Source: Gordonia sp. X0973 (GTDB taxonomy: Bacteria; Actinomycetota; Actinomycetes; Mycobacteriales; Mycobacteriaceae). Taken from it: a stretch of 64,000 nucleotides of DNA. The notes under the pieces were generated by a model. The model was not told where the DNA came from, ran no database searches, and saw only the letters and a list, made by a program, of their open reading frames with translations. The position numbers and the translations under genes are program-made. Shown in pieces: positions 18,048 to 26,790 of this stretch; position 1 is the stretch's first letter, and every line of letters starts with the position of its first letter. The stretch lies in NCBI RefSeq assembly GCF_013348785.1, contig NZ_CP054691.1:3683034-3747033 (forward strand), in the 5' to 3' direction.

Positions 18048-18905
18048 GTGGATGTCACCTACGAAGCGACCAAGCGCGAACTGTCGACCGACAAGGGCGT
18101 GATCCGGTACCACGAGGCCGGTGACGCGGACGCTCCCCCGCTGATCCTGCTGCACGGATCGGGTCCCGGGGTGACCGGTTGGCGCAACTACCGCAACAAC
18201 CTCGGGTTCTTCGCCCAGACCCATCGCACCTTCATCCTGGAGTTCCCCGGCTTCGGCGTGAGCGACCCGGTCGAGGGCCACCCGGTGCTCACCGCCGGCA
18301 GCTCGGTCACCCGGTTCATGGACGGACTGGGTATCGAGTCGGCGCCGATGATCGGCAACTCGATGGGCGGCGTCGTCGGCATCAACCTGGCGATCAAGAA
18401 GCCCGACCGGGTCGCCAAGCTCGTCACCATCGGCGGCGTGGGGCCGAACGTCTTCAGCCCCTCCCCCAGCGAGGGATTGCGCCTGCTGCAGGAGTTCACC
18501 GACGCGCCCGATCGCGACAAGCTGATCCGCTGGCTCAATTCGATGGTCTACGACCGCGCGATCGTAACCGACGAACTCATCGAGGAGCGCTGGGAGGCAG
18601 CGACCAATCCCGACGCCCAGCAGACCGCCGCGATGATGTACGGCTCCAAGGCCTTCGAGATGCAGCAGCAGTTCATGGCCGCCGCCGACACCCCGCCGTA
18701 CTGGGCGATGATGCACAAGGTCGCCTGCCCGACCCTGCTCACCTGGGGGCGCGACGACCGGGTCAGCCCACCCGACATGGCGATGGTCCCGATGCGCCTC
18801 ATCCCCGACGCCCAGCTGCACATCTTCCCGCGCTGCGGGCACTGGGTGATGATCGAGGCCAAGGCGGCCTTCGAGTCGACCGTCGCCGCCTTCCTCGCCG
18901 ACTGA
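18048..18905 (+). CDS. Alpha/beta hydrolase, meta-cleavage (C-C bond) hydrolase-like, KstR-controlled
   Basis: A 285-residue hydrolase of the BphD/HsaD group, which cleaves C-C bonds in ring-opened aromatic or steroid intermediates. Evidence is the oxyanion loop LLHGSGPGVTGW, nucleophile elbow GNSMGG with S105, acid in WGRDDRV (D236 or D237) and H265 (RCGHW). Lid residues such as PSEGLRLLQEFTDAP and MVYDRAIVTDELIEERW resemble HsaD. Together with the KstR-type operator this suggests a role in sterol or related catabolism, either an HsaD paralogue or a different acyl/ring hydrolase. No other steroid genes are adjacent. The start is GTG 18048, leaderless. Confidence 0.85.
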   Translation: MDVTYEATKRELSTDKGVIRYHEAGDADAPPLILLHGSGPGVTGWRNYRNNLGFFAQTHRTFILEFPGFGVSDPVEGHPVLTAGSSVTRFMDGLGIESAPMIGNSMGGVVGINLAIKKPDRVAKLVTIGGVGPNVFSPSPSEGLRLLQEFTDAPDRDKLIRWLNSMVYDRAIVTDELIEERWEAATNPDAQQTAAMMYGSKAFEMQQQFMAAADTPPYWAMMHKVACPTLLTWGRDDRVSPPDMAMVPMRLIPDAQLHIFPRCGHWVMIEAKAAFESTVAAFLAD

Positions 18906-18933
18906 CACCGCCCGGGCGCCGCGCAGCAGCCGG

Positions 18934-19539
18934 CTATTCGGCCCGGGTCAGCACCGATACCGCGAAGTCGGCGTCGTCGCGCCACGGGCGCAGGTCCCAC
19001 GTCGAGAGCCGGAGGTCGAGCCGCAGGCCCGCAGCGGCGACGGCCTCGTCGAAAGCGGGGACCGTCAGGTCGCGGTCGGTGTGGAATCCGACGACGATCC
19101 GCCCGCTCGACGACAGATGCGCGGCCAGTCGTTCGAGCACTTGCTGCTCGGTCCCCGGCGCGAGGAAGACCATCACGTTTCCCGCGCAGACGATGACGTC
19201 GAAAAGCTCGTCGATCCCACGTGCGGGCAGGTCGAGTTCGGCGAGATCGCCGACGAGCCAGGTCGGGCCGGGATGGTCCTGCTGTGCCGCGGCGATCAGC
19301 TTCTCGTCGACGTCGACGCCGACGACGGTGTGCCCCACCTCGTGGAGGTAGCCGCCGACTCGGCCGGGTCCGCACCCGGCGTCGAGGATGCGCGCGCCGC
19401 GCGGCACCATCGCGTCGACCATTCGGGCCTCGCCGACGAGGTCGGCACCCTCGTCGGCCATCGTGCGGAACCGTTCGATGTACCACTCGCTATGGCCCGG
19501 TTTGGTGTCGGTGATCCAGCGGGGTGGCGGCGTCGTCAT
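18934..19539 (-). CDS. Class I SAM-dependent methyltransferase
   Basis: A 201-residue methyltransferase. The SAM-binding motif I is ILDAGCGPGRVGG, followed by acidic VVGVDVDEKLI and the motif LFDVIVCAGNVMVFL. The N-terminal WITDTKPGHSEWYIERFR is common to a small actinobacterial subfamily. The substrate is unknown. It converges with the hydrolase at 18048-18905 (28-bp gap), so the two are not an operon. Confidence 0.85.
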   Translation of the reverse strand: MTTPPPRWITDTKPGHSEWYIERFRTMADEGADLVGEARMVDAMVPRGARILDAGCGPGRVGGYLHEVGHTVVGVDVDEKLIAAAQQDHPGPTWLVGDLAELDLPARGIDELFDVIVCAGNVMVFLAPGTEQQVLERLAAHLSSSGRIVVGFHTDRDLTVPAFDEAVAAAGLRLDLRLSTWDLRPWRDDADFAVSVLTRAE

Positions 19540-19569
19540 GGGTCCAGCCTATTCGCGGCAAGGATGTGA

Positions 19570-21120
19570 TCACCGCGTGCCGGGCAGCGGGATGTCGGGT
19601 TCACGGCAGACGTATCCGGTGGGCGCCTCGCCGCGGATCACTTTGACCATGTTCTGGAATCCTCCGCTGTCCGGATCGTCGAAGTAGCCGCCATGCCCCG
19701 CCGCGCCGCGCACCCGACGACCGTCGCCGTAGTCGCCCGAGTCCATCCGGGTCACCCCGGGGGCGGTGTCCGGGTCGCCGCCGTGGAGCCGCGACGCCTG
19801 CACCGGCTGTATCGGATCGGCCGGCGGCGTCACCGAATACCGTTGCACCTCAGCCGGATTGGACCACGACTCGGCGCCGCCCGGAAGGATTCCGGTGCCC
19901 GACGCCGAGGCGTACACGACGCGATCGGCGCGCAGCCCCAACTGCTCGGCCGTCCCGACGACGGCACCGCCGTAGGAGTGTCCGAGGTAGACGGTCGCGG
20001 CACCCGGCGCGACTCCGGCGACCTCCGCGTCGAGCGCGCGGCCGAAGGACACCAGCTGCGGCGCCATGGCCGCCGCGAACATCGGGGAGGTCGCCGACGG
20101 CAGGTCGGGCGGGAAGCGGCCGTCCATGAAGAGGAACACTGGGGCGCCGCTGCGGCTGGCGAAGTTCCACGCCGCTCGCCGGTTGGCATCCGCGGTGTCT
20201 AGCTTGGTCCCCGTGCCGGGCACGTACACGGCGGCCGACCGACTCGTCTGCGTCAACGACCCGAACATCTCGACCGCCCGCCCCTCCGGCGTGTTGTCGA
20301 AGGCGACGAACTGGCGGCGGACCCGGCGCCCGGGCGCATGCGGATCGACGATGGTCCCCAGCATCGCGCGGAGCTGATCGGCGCGGGCCCGCTCCCCCGC
20401 GCCCCGTCGGATCTCGGCGTCGAGCGCCTCGGCGATGGCACGTCGATTCGCCTCGATCCGCACCGAGAAGGGCACGCCCTCCAGGTTTCCCATCGCCTGC
20501 GGATTGGCCGTGACCAGTCGGTCGATGTCGTCGGGACTCATCGTCGAAAGGAGCGCCCGCCGTTGCGCCGGGCGCATCGAGACGAGCCGGTTGACCACCG
20601 AATCGGGGTCGCGGGGGCCCTCAGCGGTGGCGACGTTCACGTGACCGGCGACCATCGCCTCTAGTTCGGACACCAGGCGCGCGAGTTCGCCGGCGTGTGC
20701 GCGATCCTCCCGGTCGAGTTCGTCGAGCGCCTCCCGCACGCGCGCCTGGAGCGCCCGCCCGTCGTCCGCGGCGCCTCCCTCCTCCGACTCCTGACTTCCC
20801 GCGTCGCGCGCCTGTTCCGCGCCGTCGACCGCCAGGGTGAGCACCCGCTCCCGACCACGGGCCAACACCTCCGACGCGGTGCCGGCGCGCTCGGCGAAGA
20901 CGGTCAGCACGCGGGCGAGTTCCTGGGCGTGGTCGACTTCTTGGCCCAGGCGTCCCACGGCACCGTCCCGGCCGCGACCATGCCATCCCCCGACGCGCCG
21001 CAGCGCGTCGCCGGCCTCACCGACCTGTCCCCGCAGCGTCGCCGCGGCCGCTCGTGCCTGGCGCGCCGCCCCGTCCAGCGGCCGCGCCGGCCAGGCCGTC
21101 ACCTGCTCGACGGTCAGCAT
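19570..21120 (-). CDS. WXG-like helical domain fused to an alpha/beta hydrolase (DUF1023-type)
   Basis: A 516-residue protein. The N-terminal ~110 residues are helical with a W-x-G turn (GGWHGRGRD, near residue 45), as in type VII secretion substrates. A central helical linker follows. The hydrolase domain from about 280 has the elbow LGHSYGG with S382, a probable acid in TPPADPIQ and a probable base in GHGGYFDD. Its start overlaps the stop of the EspC-like gene (TGATG), so the pair is co-translated. No signal peptide is present, consistent with ESX-type export. The substrate is unknown; lipid or cutinase-like activity is possible. Confidence 0.78.
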   Translation of the reverse strand: MLTVEQVTAWPARPLDGAARQARAAAATLRGQVGEAGDALRRVGGWHGRGRDGAVGRLGQEVDHAQELARVLTVFAERAGTASEVLARGRERVLTLAVDGAEQARDAGSQESEEGGAADDGRALQARVREALDELDREDRAHAGELARLVSELEAMVAGHVNVATAEGPRDPDSVVNRLVSMRPAQRRALLSTMSPDDIDRLVTANPQAMGNLEGVPFSVRIEANRRAIAEALDAEIRRGAGERARADQLRAMLGTIVDPHAPGRRVRRQFVAFDNTPEGRAVEMFGSLTQTSRSAAVYVPGTGTKLDTADANRRAAWNFASRSGAPVFLFMDGRFPPDLPSATSPMFAAAMAPQLVSFGRALDAEVAGVAPGAATVYLGHSYGGAVVGTAEQLGLRADRVVYASASGTGILPGGAESWSNPAEVQRYSVTPPADPIQPVQASRLHGGDPDTAPGVTRMDSGDYGDGRRVRGAAGHGGYFDDPDSGGFQNMVKVIRGEAPTGYVCREPDIPLPGTR

Positions 21121-21437
21121 CAGCGATCCGCCAGCGCGGCGAAGGCGGCGGCCATCGCCGCGTCGTCACGCTCCGCCGACGCGGAGTACCGGTCGACGAT
21201 TGCGCCGAGCGCTTCCAGCCGCTCGGCGATGCCGACCCCCGCTCGTCGAACCGCGTGCCCGGCGGCACCGGCGACCCGCAGGCAGGCTCCCCCGTCGGAC
21301 GGCGTTCCCATCTCGTCGACGGAGAGTTCAGCCAGGATCGCGGCGCTGCGCCGCCATTCGTGCGACAGCGCCCGCAGCCGATCCGGGTCGACGGTGAGCA
21401 GGGGCGGGAATCGTGGTGGTGCGAATGGTGGGCTCAT
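21120..21437 (-). CDS. Small EspC/WXG100-like protein, partner of the hydrolase
   Basis: A 105-residue, mostly helical protein without signal peptide. LTVDPDRLRALSHEWRR followed by AAAILAE-like helices and a final GAIVDRYSASAERDDAAM helix resembles EspC/DUF2580 proteins, whose Y-x-x-x-D/E C-terminal signal is seen here as YSASAERD. It is translated just ahead of the WXG/hydrolase gene with a 1-base stop/start overlap. A secreted heterodimer is inferred; no ESX core genes are in the window. Confidence 0.6.
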   Translation of the reverse strand: MSPPFAPPRFPPLLTVDPDRLRALSHEWRRSAAILAELSVDEMGTPSDGGACLRVAGAAGHAVRRAGVGIAERLEALGAIVDRYSASAERDDAAMAAAFAALADR

Positions 21438-21473
21438 GCAAATTTGGACGCACGGCCCGCCGCATCGGTTCCC

Positions 21474-22001
21474 CTAGGCCCGGGCGAGCTCGATCAGCTT
21501 GGCGACCGTGTTCAGGTTGCGGCCGGTCCCGTGATAGCCGAGGAGGCGTTTGATCACCGTCGGGGTCAGCTTCGAGTTCGCCGCTCCCTCGTCATATCGA
21601 ATATGCAGGTCAGAGCCGATTACCGCGAGATGCTCCGTCTTTGCCGCCCGCTCGGCGAGGGCCTCTGCCGCCGTCTCGGGCGGCGCTCCCTGGAGCGCGT
21701 AGACGTAGGAGAATTTCGGGTTGATCACCTCGAAGGGATGCACACGCAGCGCCTCGGCGAGCTCGTCGGGAGTACGGCTGATGACCTCGCGCTCGTACCC
21801 GAACTCCGCGGTGATGGCGCGTTCCAACTCCGCGTCGAACTCCGTGAAATCCCCCGGCGGCGTGTACAGCAGATTGCCGGAGGCGATGTAGGTCGAGACG
21901 TCGCGCGCGCCGAGGTCGACGGCGATCCTGCGCAGATCGGCCATCGGCAGCTTCGCACCGCCCACGTTGACGGCGCGGATGAGCGCGATCCGCTCGCTCA
22001 C
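21474..22001 (-). CDS. DUF1697 domain protein
   Basis: A 175-residue protein of the DUF1697 family, recognised by RAVNVGGAKLPMADLR and TYIASGNLLY near the N-terminus and the conserved TVIKRLLGYHGTGRNLNTV at the end. Function is unknown; the fold is ferredoxin-like. Its start is 15 bases downstream of the stop of the DUF4185 gene on the same strand. It lies 36 bases from the EspC-like gene, which may place all of them in one transcript. Confidence 0.85.
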   Translation of the reverse strand: MSERIALIRAVNVGGAKLPMADLRRIAVDLGARDVSTYIASGNLLYTPPGDFTEFDAELERAITAEFGYEREVISRTPDELAEALRVHPFEVINPKFSYVYALQGAPPETAAEALAERAAKTEHLAVIGSDLHIRYDEGAANSKLTPTVIKRLLGYHGTGRNLNTVAKLIELARA

Positions 22002-22016
22002 GCTACCGCCCGCCGC

Positions 22017-23276
22017 TCAGAGACCCGCGAGGTCGGTGCGCGCCAACATGACGTTGTAGTCCTTCCAGCGCGACACCACGAAGTACAGCGAGCTGCCGGT
22101 CTCGCGCGGCCAGATGTACGGCGCGTAGAGTCCGCTGATCTTGCTGGACGGGATGATGACGCGCGGTCCGCTCCACGGGCCTTCCGGCTTGGCCGCGGTA
22201 CGCATGGTTACGCTGCCGGCGCGCGAGCTCAGCATGATGAAGCGCTTCAGGAAGTTGTTGTACCGCACCGACACCTCGGCGATCGGCTCGGTCGCGACCC
22301 GCGCTGCGTCGCCGCTGTATCCCGACCATCGACCGCCACCCCGGTAGTACTGGTAGGCGCCGAGGTTGAGGATCTGGTTGGCCGGGACGCGCGAGAGGAA
22401 CAGTGCGCCATACCGCCCGTTCGGCGTTCCGTACTGGTACACCCACGGGCCGCGGCGCAGGAAGGAGCTGACCTGGAACCGGCCCTGCCCGGTGTTGGTG
22501 GCCGGGACACCCGGGATATTCAGCTCGTAGCGCGAGCGGATGGTGCTCGGCTCGACCGTCCACGTCTGCCCGTTGTTGCGAGAGCTGGCGATGGCAGAGA
22601 AGTTGGTCTCCCACCGACCGGCCTCACCCCAGCGGGCGATCGACATGAATGCGAGGTACTGGACCCCGCCGATGGAGATGGCGGCCGTCGGAATGCGCCC
22701 GACCTCGATGTTCTTCACGCCCACGGCGTTGGTGATGGGCTGCGCGAACGTCGGATTCGCCGACGTCACCGAGGCGCCGGAGCGGCTGTTACCCGGCACG
22801 GCGTTGGGGAAGGTGATGCCCTTGCTCAGGTCGCTGTTCCCGTTGGCGCGCAGCATCGTGTTGTGCCGCCACACCAGAGCGCCGTTGCACTTGCCCCAGG
22901 TGTCGCCGAAGGCCATGAGGACCTGCCCGCTGCCGTTGTCCCACGGGACGCCGACGTCGGTCGCCGTGATCGAGAAGCGCTTGTCGGTCCGGTTGGGGCT
23001 GAGCGGCCCGGTCACCCACTGGATGGTCTCCGTCGGCCCGCCGTGCAGCTTGATCAGCGGCATCTGCGGCTTCTTGCCCGGTGCCGAGTAGCTGCCGAAG
23101 TCCAGGCTGCCCATCCCGATCCGCGACGAGCCGGCGCTGCCGGTACTGCCGAAGTCGTGGCCGACGGGTCCTAGCGCATTGCAGGGCGACGCGTGGGAGA
23201 CCGACGGGGTGGCCGCAAGGGTCACTGCCGCGAGGGACACCGCGATTCCGGTGGCGAGCGCGCGATTAACAGACAT
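22017..23276 (-). CDS. Secreted DUF4185 protein
   Basis: A 419-residue exported protein. A Sec signal (MSVNRALATGIAVSLAAVTL) ends near A-S-H-A at residue 29. The mature part is a five-bladed-propeller-like DUF4185 domain with repeated W-containing strands, including MAFGDTWG, WVYQYGTPNGRYG and APYIWPRETGSSLYFVVSRW at the end. The family is found in actinobacterial cell-wall-associated proteins, some with arabinan/galactan-type glycosidase roles (from memory); activity here is unproven. Confidence 0.85.
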   Translation of the reverse strand: MSVNRALATGIAVSLAAVTLAATPSVSHASPCNALGPVGHDFGSTGSAGSSRIGMGSLDFGSYSAPGKKPQMPLIKLHGGPTETIQWVTGPLSPNRTDKRFSITATDVGVPWDNGSGQVLMAFGDTWGKCNGALVWRHNTMLRANGNSDLSKGITFPNAVPGNSRSGASVTSANPTFAQPITNAVGVKNIEVGRIPTAAISIGGVQYLAFMSIARWGEAGRWETNFSAIASSRNNGQTWTVEPSTIRSRYELNIPGVPATNTGQGRFQVSSFLRRGPWVYQYGTPNGRYGALFLSRVPANQILNLGAYQYYRGGGRWSGYSGDAARVATEPIAEVSVRYNNFLKRFIMLSSRAGSVTMRTAAKPEGPWSGPRVIIPSSKISGLYAPYIWPRETGSSLYFVVSRWKDYNVMLARTDLAGL

Positions 23277-23702
23277 GGTTGTGCATCCTAGCCGCTGTTG
23301 CTGATGTGATTATTGTGACGTTTTGTCGTGGCTTGCTCGATAGCCCGCACCCAAGCGAGACCCACCCGTTACCGGTCCGAGTCCGCTCTGCTCAGTAGCG
23401 AGTCCGCTGGACTCACCCGTGGTTGCGCGCCGCCCCCTCGCCGAACTTCGACTTCGACGACGACGATTTCGCTGGTTACGCAGAAACCCGATTAATGGCA
23501 AGTATCGCCCATAACTGACGGCTCGCGTATATGTCCGAAGAAATACCAAATCAAGGTTTAACCGTCACGGGTTCTATACCGGCCCGTTACGTACCAGTCA
23601 TGTTGTGATTCTTGAATTCGAAGCGTCGACCCGACATTCGAGTCCACGGCCACGAGCCGCCGGAACCGACGACCACTAACCTCAGAAAGCACGCCGGGAA
23701 AC
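23277..23702. other. Gene-free 426-bp stretch
   Basis: The right half has a visibly lower GC content than its surroundings, with AT-rich runs near 23490-23560. It must hold the promoters of the divergent DUF4185 gene and the glycine-zipper protein. I see no convincing reading frame, RNA gene or strong hairpin. A 79-codon minus-strand frame (23310-23549) is Arg/Ser-rich and without protein-like character. Confidence 0.6.
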
Positions 23703-24500
23703 ATGAAACAGCACCGCATCGCCGCCACCGCGGCCCTGCTCATCGCCGCCCTCGGGGCCGGCGCGGCCACAGCTCAGGCCGCTCCGACCACAGCATCCGT
23801 CAAGCCCGTGCATTACCAGGTCCGCAGCATCGCAGGTGGGGCCACGGTCAAGATCGACAACGGCTCCTTCACCCAGAACGGCCGCGAACTGAACATCCGC
23901 GCCAGCAACGGGCAGTCGGTCGGGCAGCTGCCGCTGACCTACCAGATCAACAACATCGCGCGGCCGCTCATCGCGACCATCTCCGGTAACACCGCGACGC
24001 TGACGGCGGTCCGCACCGGACCGGGCAGAATCGTCACCCCGGTGACGCGCCAGATCTCGCTCGCCGACGCCAAGCACAAGGCCGCCGAGTCGTTCACCCC
24101 CCGCGACCAGCAGGCGTTGGCCGCTTTCTCCAATCGCTCCACGATCGGAAGCTTCGTCAGCGCCGCCGTCGGCGCTGGTATCGGTGCCGGCATCGGCTGC
24201 GTCGTCGGGGCCCTTGCCGGCGCAATCGTGACCCTTCCGCTGGCCACCTTGCTCGGTGGCGGACCCCTCGCCGGCTGCATCGCCGGCGCCCTGCTGGGAA
24301 CCTTCGGCGGTGCCTCCGCCGGCCTGCTGCTCGTCGGCGTGCCGATCATCCTGTTCTCGGCCTTCCAGTACTTCTCGACGGTCACCTCGCCTTGCACCGC
24401 CAAGGGCGCGTACTGCCAGGACCCGGCTCACCCCAAGCCGGAGAAGAAGGACGGGGACAAGAAGAACTCCTCCAAGCAGGTTCACGTCACCGCTGCCTGA
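23703..24500 (+). CDS. Exported glycine-zipper protein of unknown function
   Basis: A 265-residue protein not recognised at family level. It has a Sec signal (MKQHRIAATAALLIAALGAG, cleavage after AQA). A beta-rich domain of about 100 residues follows (HYQVRSIAGGATVKIDNGSF). A long glycine-zipper hydrophobic region runs over about 150-235 (AAVGAGIGAGIGCVVGALAG), and the tail is Lys-rich with a Cys pair (TSPCTAKGAYCQDP). The zipper suggests a membrane-inserting or pore-like hairpin. It is monocistronic, closed by a strong terminator. Confidence 0.75.
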   Translation: MKQHRIAATAALLIAALGAGAATAQAAPTTASVKPVHYQVRSIAGGATVKIDNGSFTQNGRELNIRASNGQSVGQLPLTYQINNIARPLIATISGNTATLTAVRTGPGRIVTPVTRQISLADAKHKAAESFTPRDQQALAAFSNRSTIGSFVSAAVGAGIGAGIGCVVGALAGAIVTLPLATLLGGGPLAGCIAGALLGTFGGASAGLLLVGVPIILFSAFQYFSTVTSPCTAKGAYCQDPAHPKPEKKDGDKKNSSKQVHVTAA

Positions 24501-24517
24501 TCCCAGCCACGACGCAC

Positions 24518-24553
24518 ACGGCCCGTCGTCTCCGAAAGGAGACGGCGGGCCGT
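24518..24553 (+). terminator. Strong intrinsic terminator
   Basis: ACGGCCCG-t-CGTCTCC, loop GAAA, GGAGACG-g-CGGGCCGT: a 15-bp stem with one mismatch and a GAAA tetraloop, 17 bases after the stop at 24500. Confidence 0.9.
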
Positions 24554-24574
24554 CGTGTATCCCCTGAGTGGTTC

Positions 24575-24749
24575 TTGGCTGGCCCAGCGCATCCTCGGCT
24601 GGTCCAGCGCATCCTTGGCTGGTCGAGTGGACCCCATGCTGGCCGGCCCCACCTTTGGCTGGTCGAGTAGATCTGGATGGTCGAGCACCTCTTTTGGCTG
24701 GTCGAGTGGATCCGAGCCGCTAGGCGAGGAACCGTATCGAGACCACCGC
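24575..24749. repeat. Cluster of GGCTGGTCGAGTGG repeats ending in the TATCGAGACC element
   Basis: About six imperfect 16-24-bp units (GGCTGGYCCAGCGCATCC, then GGCTGGTCGAGTGGA) run into a 39-bp stretch (24706-24744) identical to window positions 1-39. It is non-coding and lies between the terminator and rnhA. Confidence 0.75.
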
Positions 24750-24768
24750 CAGCCGACCGACCAACCGA

Positions 24769-25236
24769 CTAAGCCGATCCGCCGTCGCGCAGTTCCTTTG
24801 CCGCCGAGGTCGCCAACTCGTCGGCGATCTCGTTGTAGTGATCCCCGTTGTGCCCCTTGACCCATTTCCATACGACGTTGGGGTGGCGGGCCTCTTCGTC
24901 GACGAGGCGCTGCCAGAGTTCGACGTTCTTCACCGGCTTCTTGTCGGCGGTCCGCCACCCGTTGCGCTGCCATCCGGCCACCCATTTGGTGATGCCGTTT
25001 CGCACATAGCTCGAGTCGGTGTAGATCACCACCGACGACGGTTTGGTCAACGCGGCCAACCCTTCGATGGCGCCGGTCAACTCCATCTGGTTGTTCGTCG
25101 TGTCGGGCGCCGATCCGGAGATCCGCTTCTCGTGTCCGCGGTAGCGCAGCACGGCGCCCCAACCGCCGGGGCCGGGGTTGCCCAGGCAGGCGCCGTCGGT
25201 GGAGATTTCGACCAGGTCGTCGGGGGAGTCGTTCAC
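24769..25236 (-). CDS. rnhA: Ribonuclease HI
   Basis: Cuts the RNA strand of RNA-DNA hybrids. The 155 residues show the complete D-E-D-D active site: D14 ([16 protein letters not shown]), E52 (NNQMELTG), D74 (YTDSSYV) and D139 (NEIADELA), plus H129 in KGHNGD. The family-typical basic handle is [16 protein letters not shown]. The start is GTG 25236. It is a single gene with a repeat cluster downstream. Confidence 0.97.
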   Translation of the reverse strand: MNDSPDDLVEISTDGACLGNPGPGGWGAVLRYRGHEKRISGSAPDTTNNQMELTGAIEGLAALTKPSSVVIYTDSSYVRNGITKWVAGWQRNGWRTADKKPVKNVELWQRLVDEEARHPNVVWKWVKGHNGDHYNEIADELATSAAKELRDGGSA

Positions 25237-25287
25237 AGCAGACGAGCGTACTAGCGGAGCGTATTGGCGGAGCGTACCGGCGGTGGG

Positions 25288-26064
25288 TCAGGATGCGCGG
25301 CTCGCGACGGCGAACGTTCGCGTGAACGGGAACAGCGTGCCGAAGGGTTCTGTGGGGTAGGCCTCCCGAAGCAGTGCTTTGTACTCGTCGGCGAACTGCT
25401 CGCGCATAGAACCGTCGAGTCCCTCCAGAAACGGCCGCGCCCCGGTTCCCGAGATCCACGTGAACACCGGATCGTCGCCGGTGAGGACCTGCAGGTAGGT
25501 GGTGGACCACGCGTTCACCCGCATCCCGCGTTCGGTGAAGAACCGCAGGTAGCGCTCCGGTCCGAGGTGGGCCAGTCGCCGCGCACCGACGAGGTGGGCC
25601 GCGTAGGGCTCGCGGTCGGCGAGTTCGTAGAGCAACCGGTGGGCGGGTTGGGCCGAGTTATCGGGAACGCCGACGGCGAGAGTGCCCCGCGGCGCCAGGT
25701 AGTCGAGGACGCCGTCCAGCGCCGACCACTGGTCATCGATCCACTGGAACATCGCGTTGGAGATGACGAGGTCGACGGGTTCATCGGGTCGCCATTGCGT
25801 CGCGGTGGCGACGAGGTATTCCACGTTCTCCTCGTCCCGCTCACGTGCCCGCGCGATCATCTCCGGCGACGAATCGACGCCGACGATCCGCGCCCGCGGC
25901 CAGCGCTGCCGCAGGTACCGGGTCAGGTGGCCCGGCCCGCAGCCCAGGTCGACGATGGTGCGGACCGAGGCGGCGTCGAGATCGACCGCGGCGATCAGTT
26001 CGAGGAACGGTCGGGTGCGATAGTCGGCAAACGCCAGATACGCCGCCGGATCCCAGGTGGCCAC
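25288..26064 (-). CDS. tam: Trans-aconitate 2-methyltransferase
   Basis: Methylates trans-aconitate, removing an inhibitor of aconitase. The 258 residues align along the whole length with E. coli Tam as I remember it. Matching segments are WDPAAYLAFADYRTRPF, the SAM loop VDLGCGPGHLT, GVDSSPEMIARAR, NAMFQWI, WSTTYLQVL and the C-terminal LREAYP and FPFTRTFAVA. ATG 26064 starts 46 bases from the divergent gene at 26111. Substrate assignment within this methyltransferase family is good but not certain. Confidence 0.85.
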   Translation of the reverse strand: MATWDPAAYLAFADYRTRPFLELIAAVDLDAASVRTIVDLGCGPGHLTRYLRQRWPRARIVGVDSSPEMIARARERDEENVEYLVATATQWRPDEPVDLVISNAMFQWIDDQWSALDGVLDYLAPRGTLAVGVPDNSAQPAHRLLYELADREPYAAHLVGARRLAHLGPERYLRFFTERGMRVNAWSTTYLQVLTGDDPVFTWISGTGARPFLEGLDGSMREQFADEYKALLREAYPTEPFGTLFPFTRTFAVASRAS

Positions 26065-26110
26065 CCCCGCGAGCGTAGTCCCGGCCGACCGTCGTCGCTA
26101 CGATCGACGT

Positions 26111-26779
26111 ATGGGCGCAATCGTGCCGTACCTCGCCTCCACCTGGTGGCTGATCTTCCCCATCGGCTTCCTGGGGAAACGCCTTGCCCACGAGTACCGC
26201 AAGAGCCAGGCGCGGCGGCGCGCATACGAGCTGGAGATGGCCCGCATCCGGTCCGCCGCCAGCCTGGAGGAGCGTCGGGTCGCGGAGGTGAACGCCGATC
26301 AGCTGCGAACCGCGTTGCGCACCCACGACGAGGTCGACGAGCGCTGGTGGAACTACGAGATCGACCTGGCGACGATCATCAGCTATCCGATGCTCGTCGA
26401 CGTCCGCGAGCCGCTGACCCGCGACTTCCACAAGGCCAAGGCGCGCGCCGACATGCTCCGACCACCGTCGGGGGTTGAGGTCACCGATCCGGCGGCCTTC
26501 GTCGAATACCGCGACGCCGTGCTCGACTACTCGTCCGCCTTCGACGCCGCCGAGCGCGAGGCGCGCCGCCGCAAGCAGGCCGACTTCTCGCCCATCGAGC
26601 GCGAGGCGCTGGAGCGGGCCCGACGGTTGGTGATGATCGCCGCCGACGAGGCGGCCACCCCGGCCGAGCGGCAAGCCGCGTATCGCAAGGCGCGCGACGA
26701 GCTCGACGGCCTCATCGACCTTCCATCCGAAGGCGCACAGCAGCTGGAGCGCTCGATCGCCAAGGAACTCGAGGCCTAA
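26111..26779 (+). CDS. Conserved hypothetical protein, N-terminal membrane anchor and long helices
   Basis: A 222-residue protein of unknown function. One membrane segment (residues 3-20, IVPYLASTWWLIFPIGFLG) is followed by a highly charged, probably coiled-coil or helical cytoplasmic domain rich in Arg/Glu/Ala. ATG 26111 lies 6 bases after TACGAT, fitting a leaderless transcript; an in-frame upstream start at 26057 is less likely. The stop is followed at once by a repeat array. Confidence 0.7.
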   Translation: MGAIVPYLASTWWLIFPIGFLGKRLAHEYRKSQARRRAYELEMARIRSAASLEERRVAEVNADQLRTALRTHDEVDERWWNYEIDLATIISYPMLVDVREPLTRDFHKAKARADMLRPPSGVEVTDPAAFVEYRDAVLDYSSAFDAAEREARRRKQADFSPIEREALERARRLVMIAADEAATPAERQAAYRKARDELDGLIDLPSEGAQQLERSIAKELEA

Positions 26780-26790
26780 CCACGCCGCGT

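Noticed and set aside
23310..23549. 79-codon minus-strand frame between the DUF4185 gene and the glycine-zipper gene
   Set aside because: Arg/Ser-rich, no ribosome binding site and no family-like pattern; it lies across the promoter region of both neighbours.
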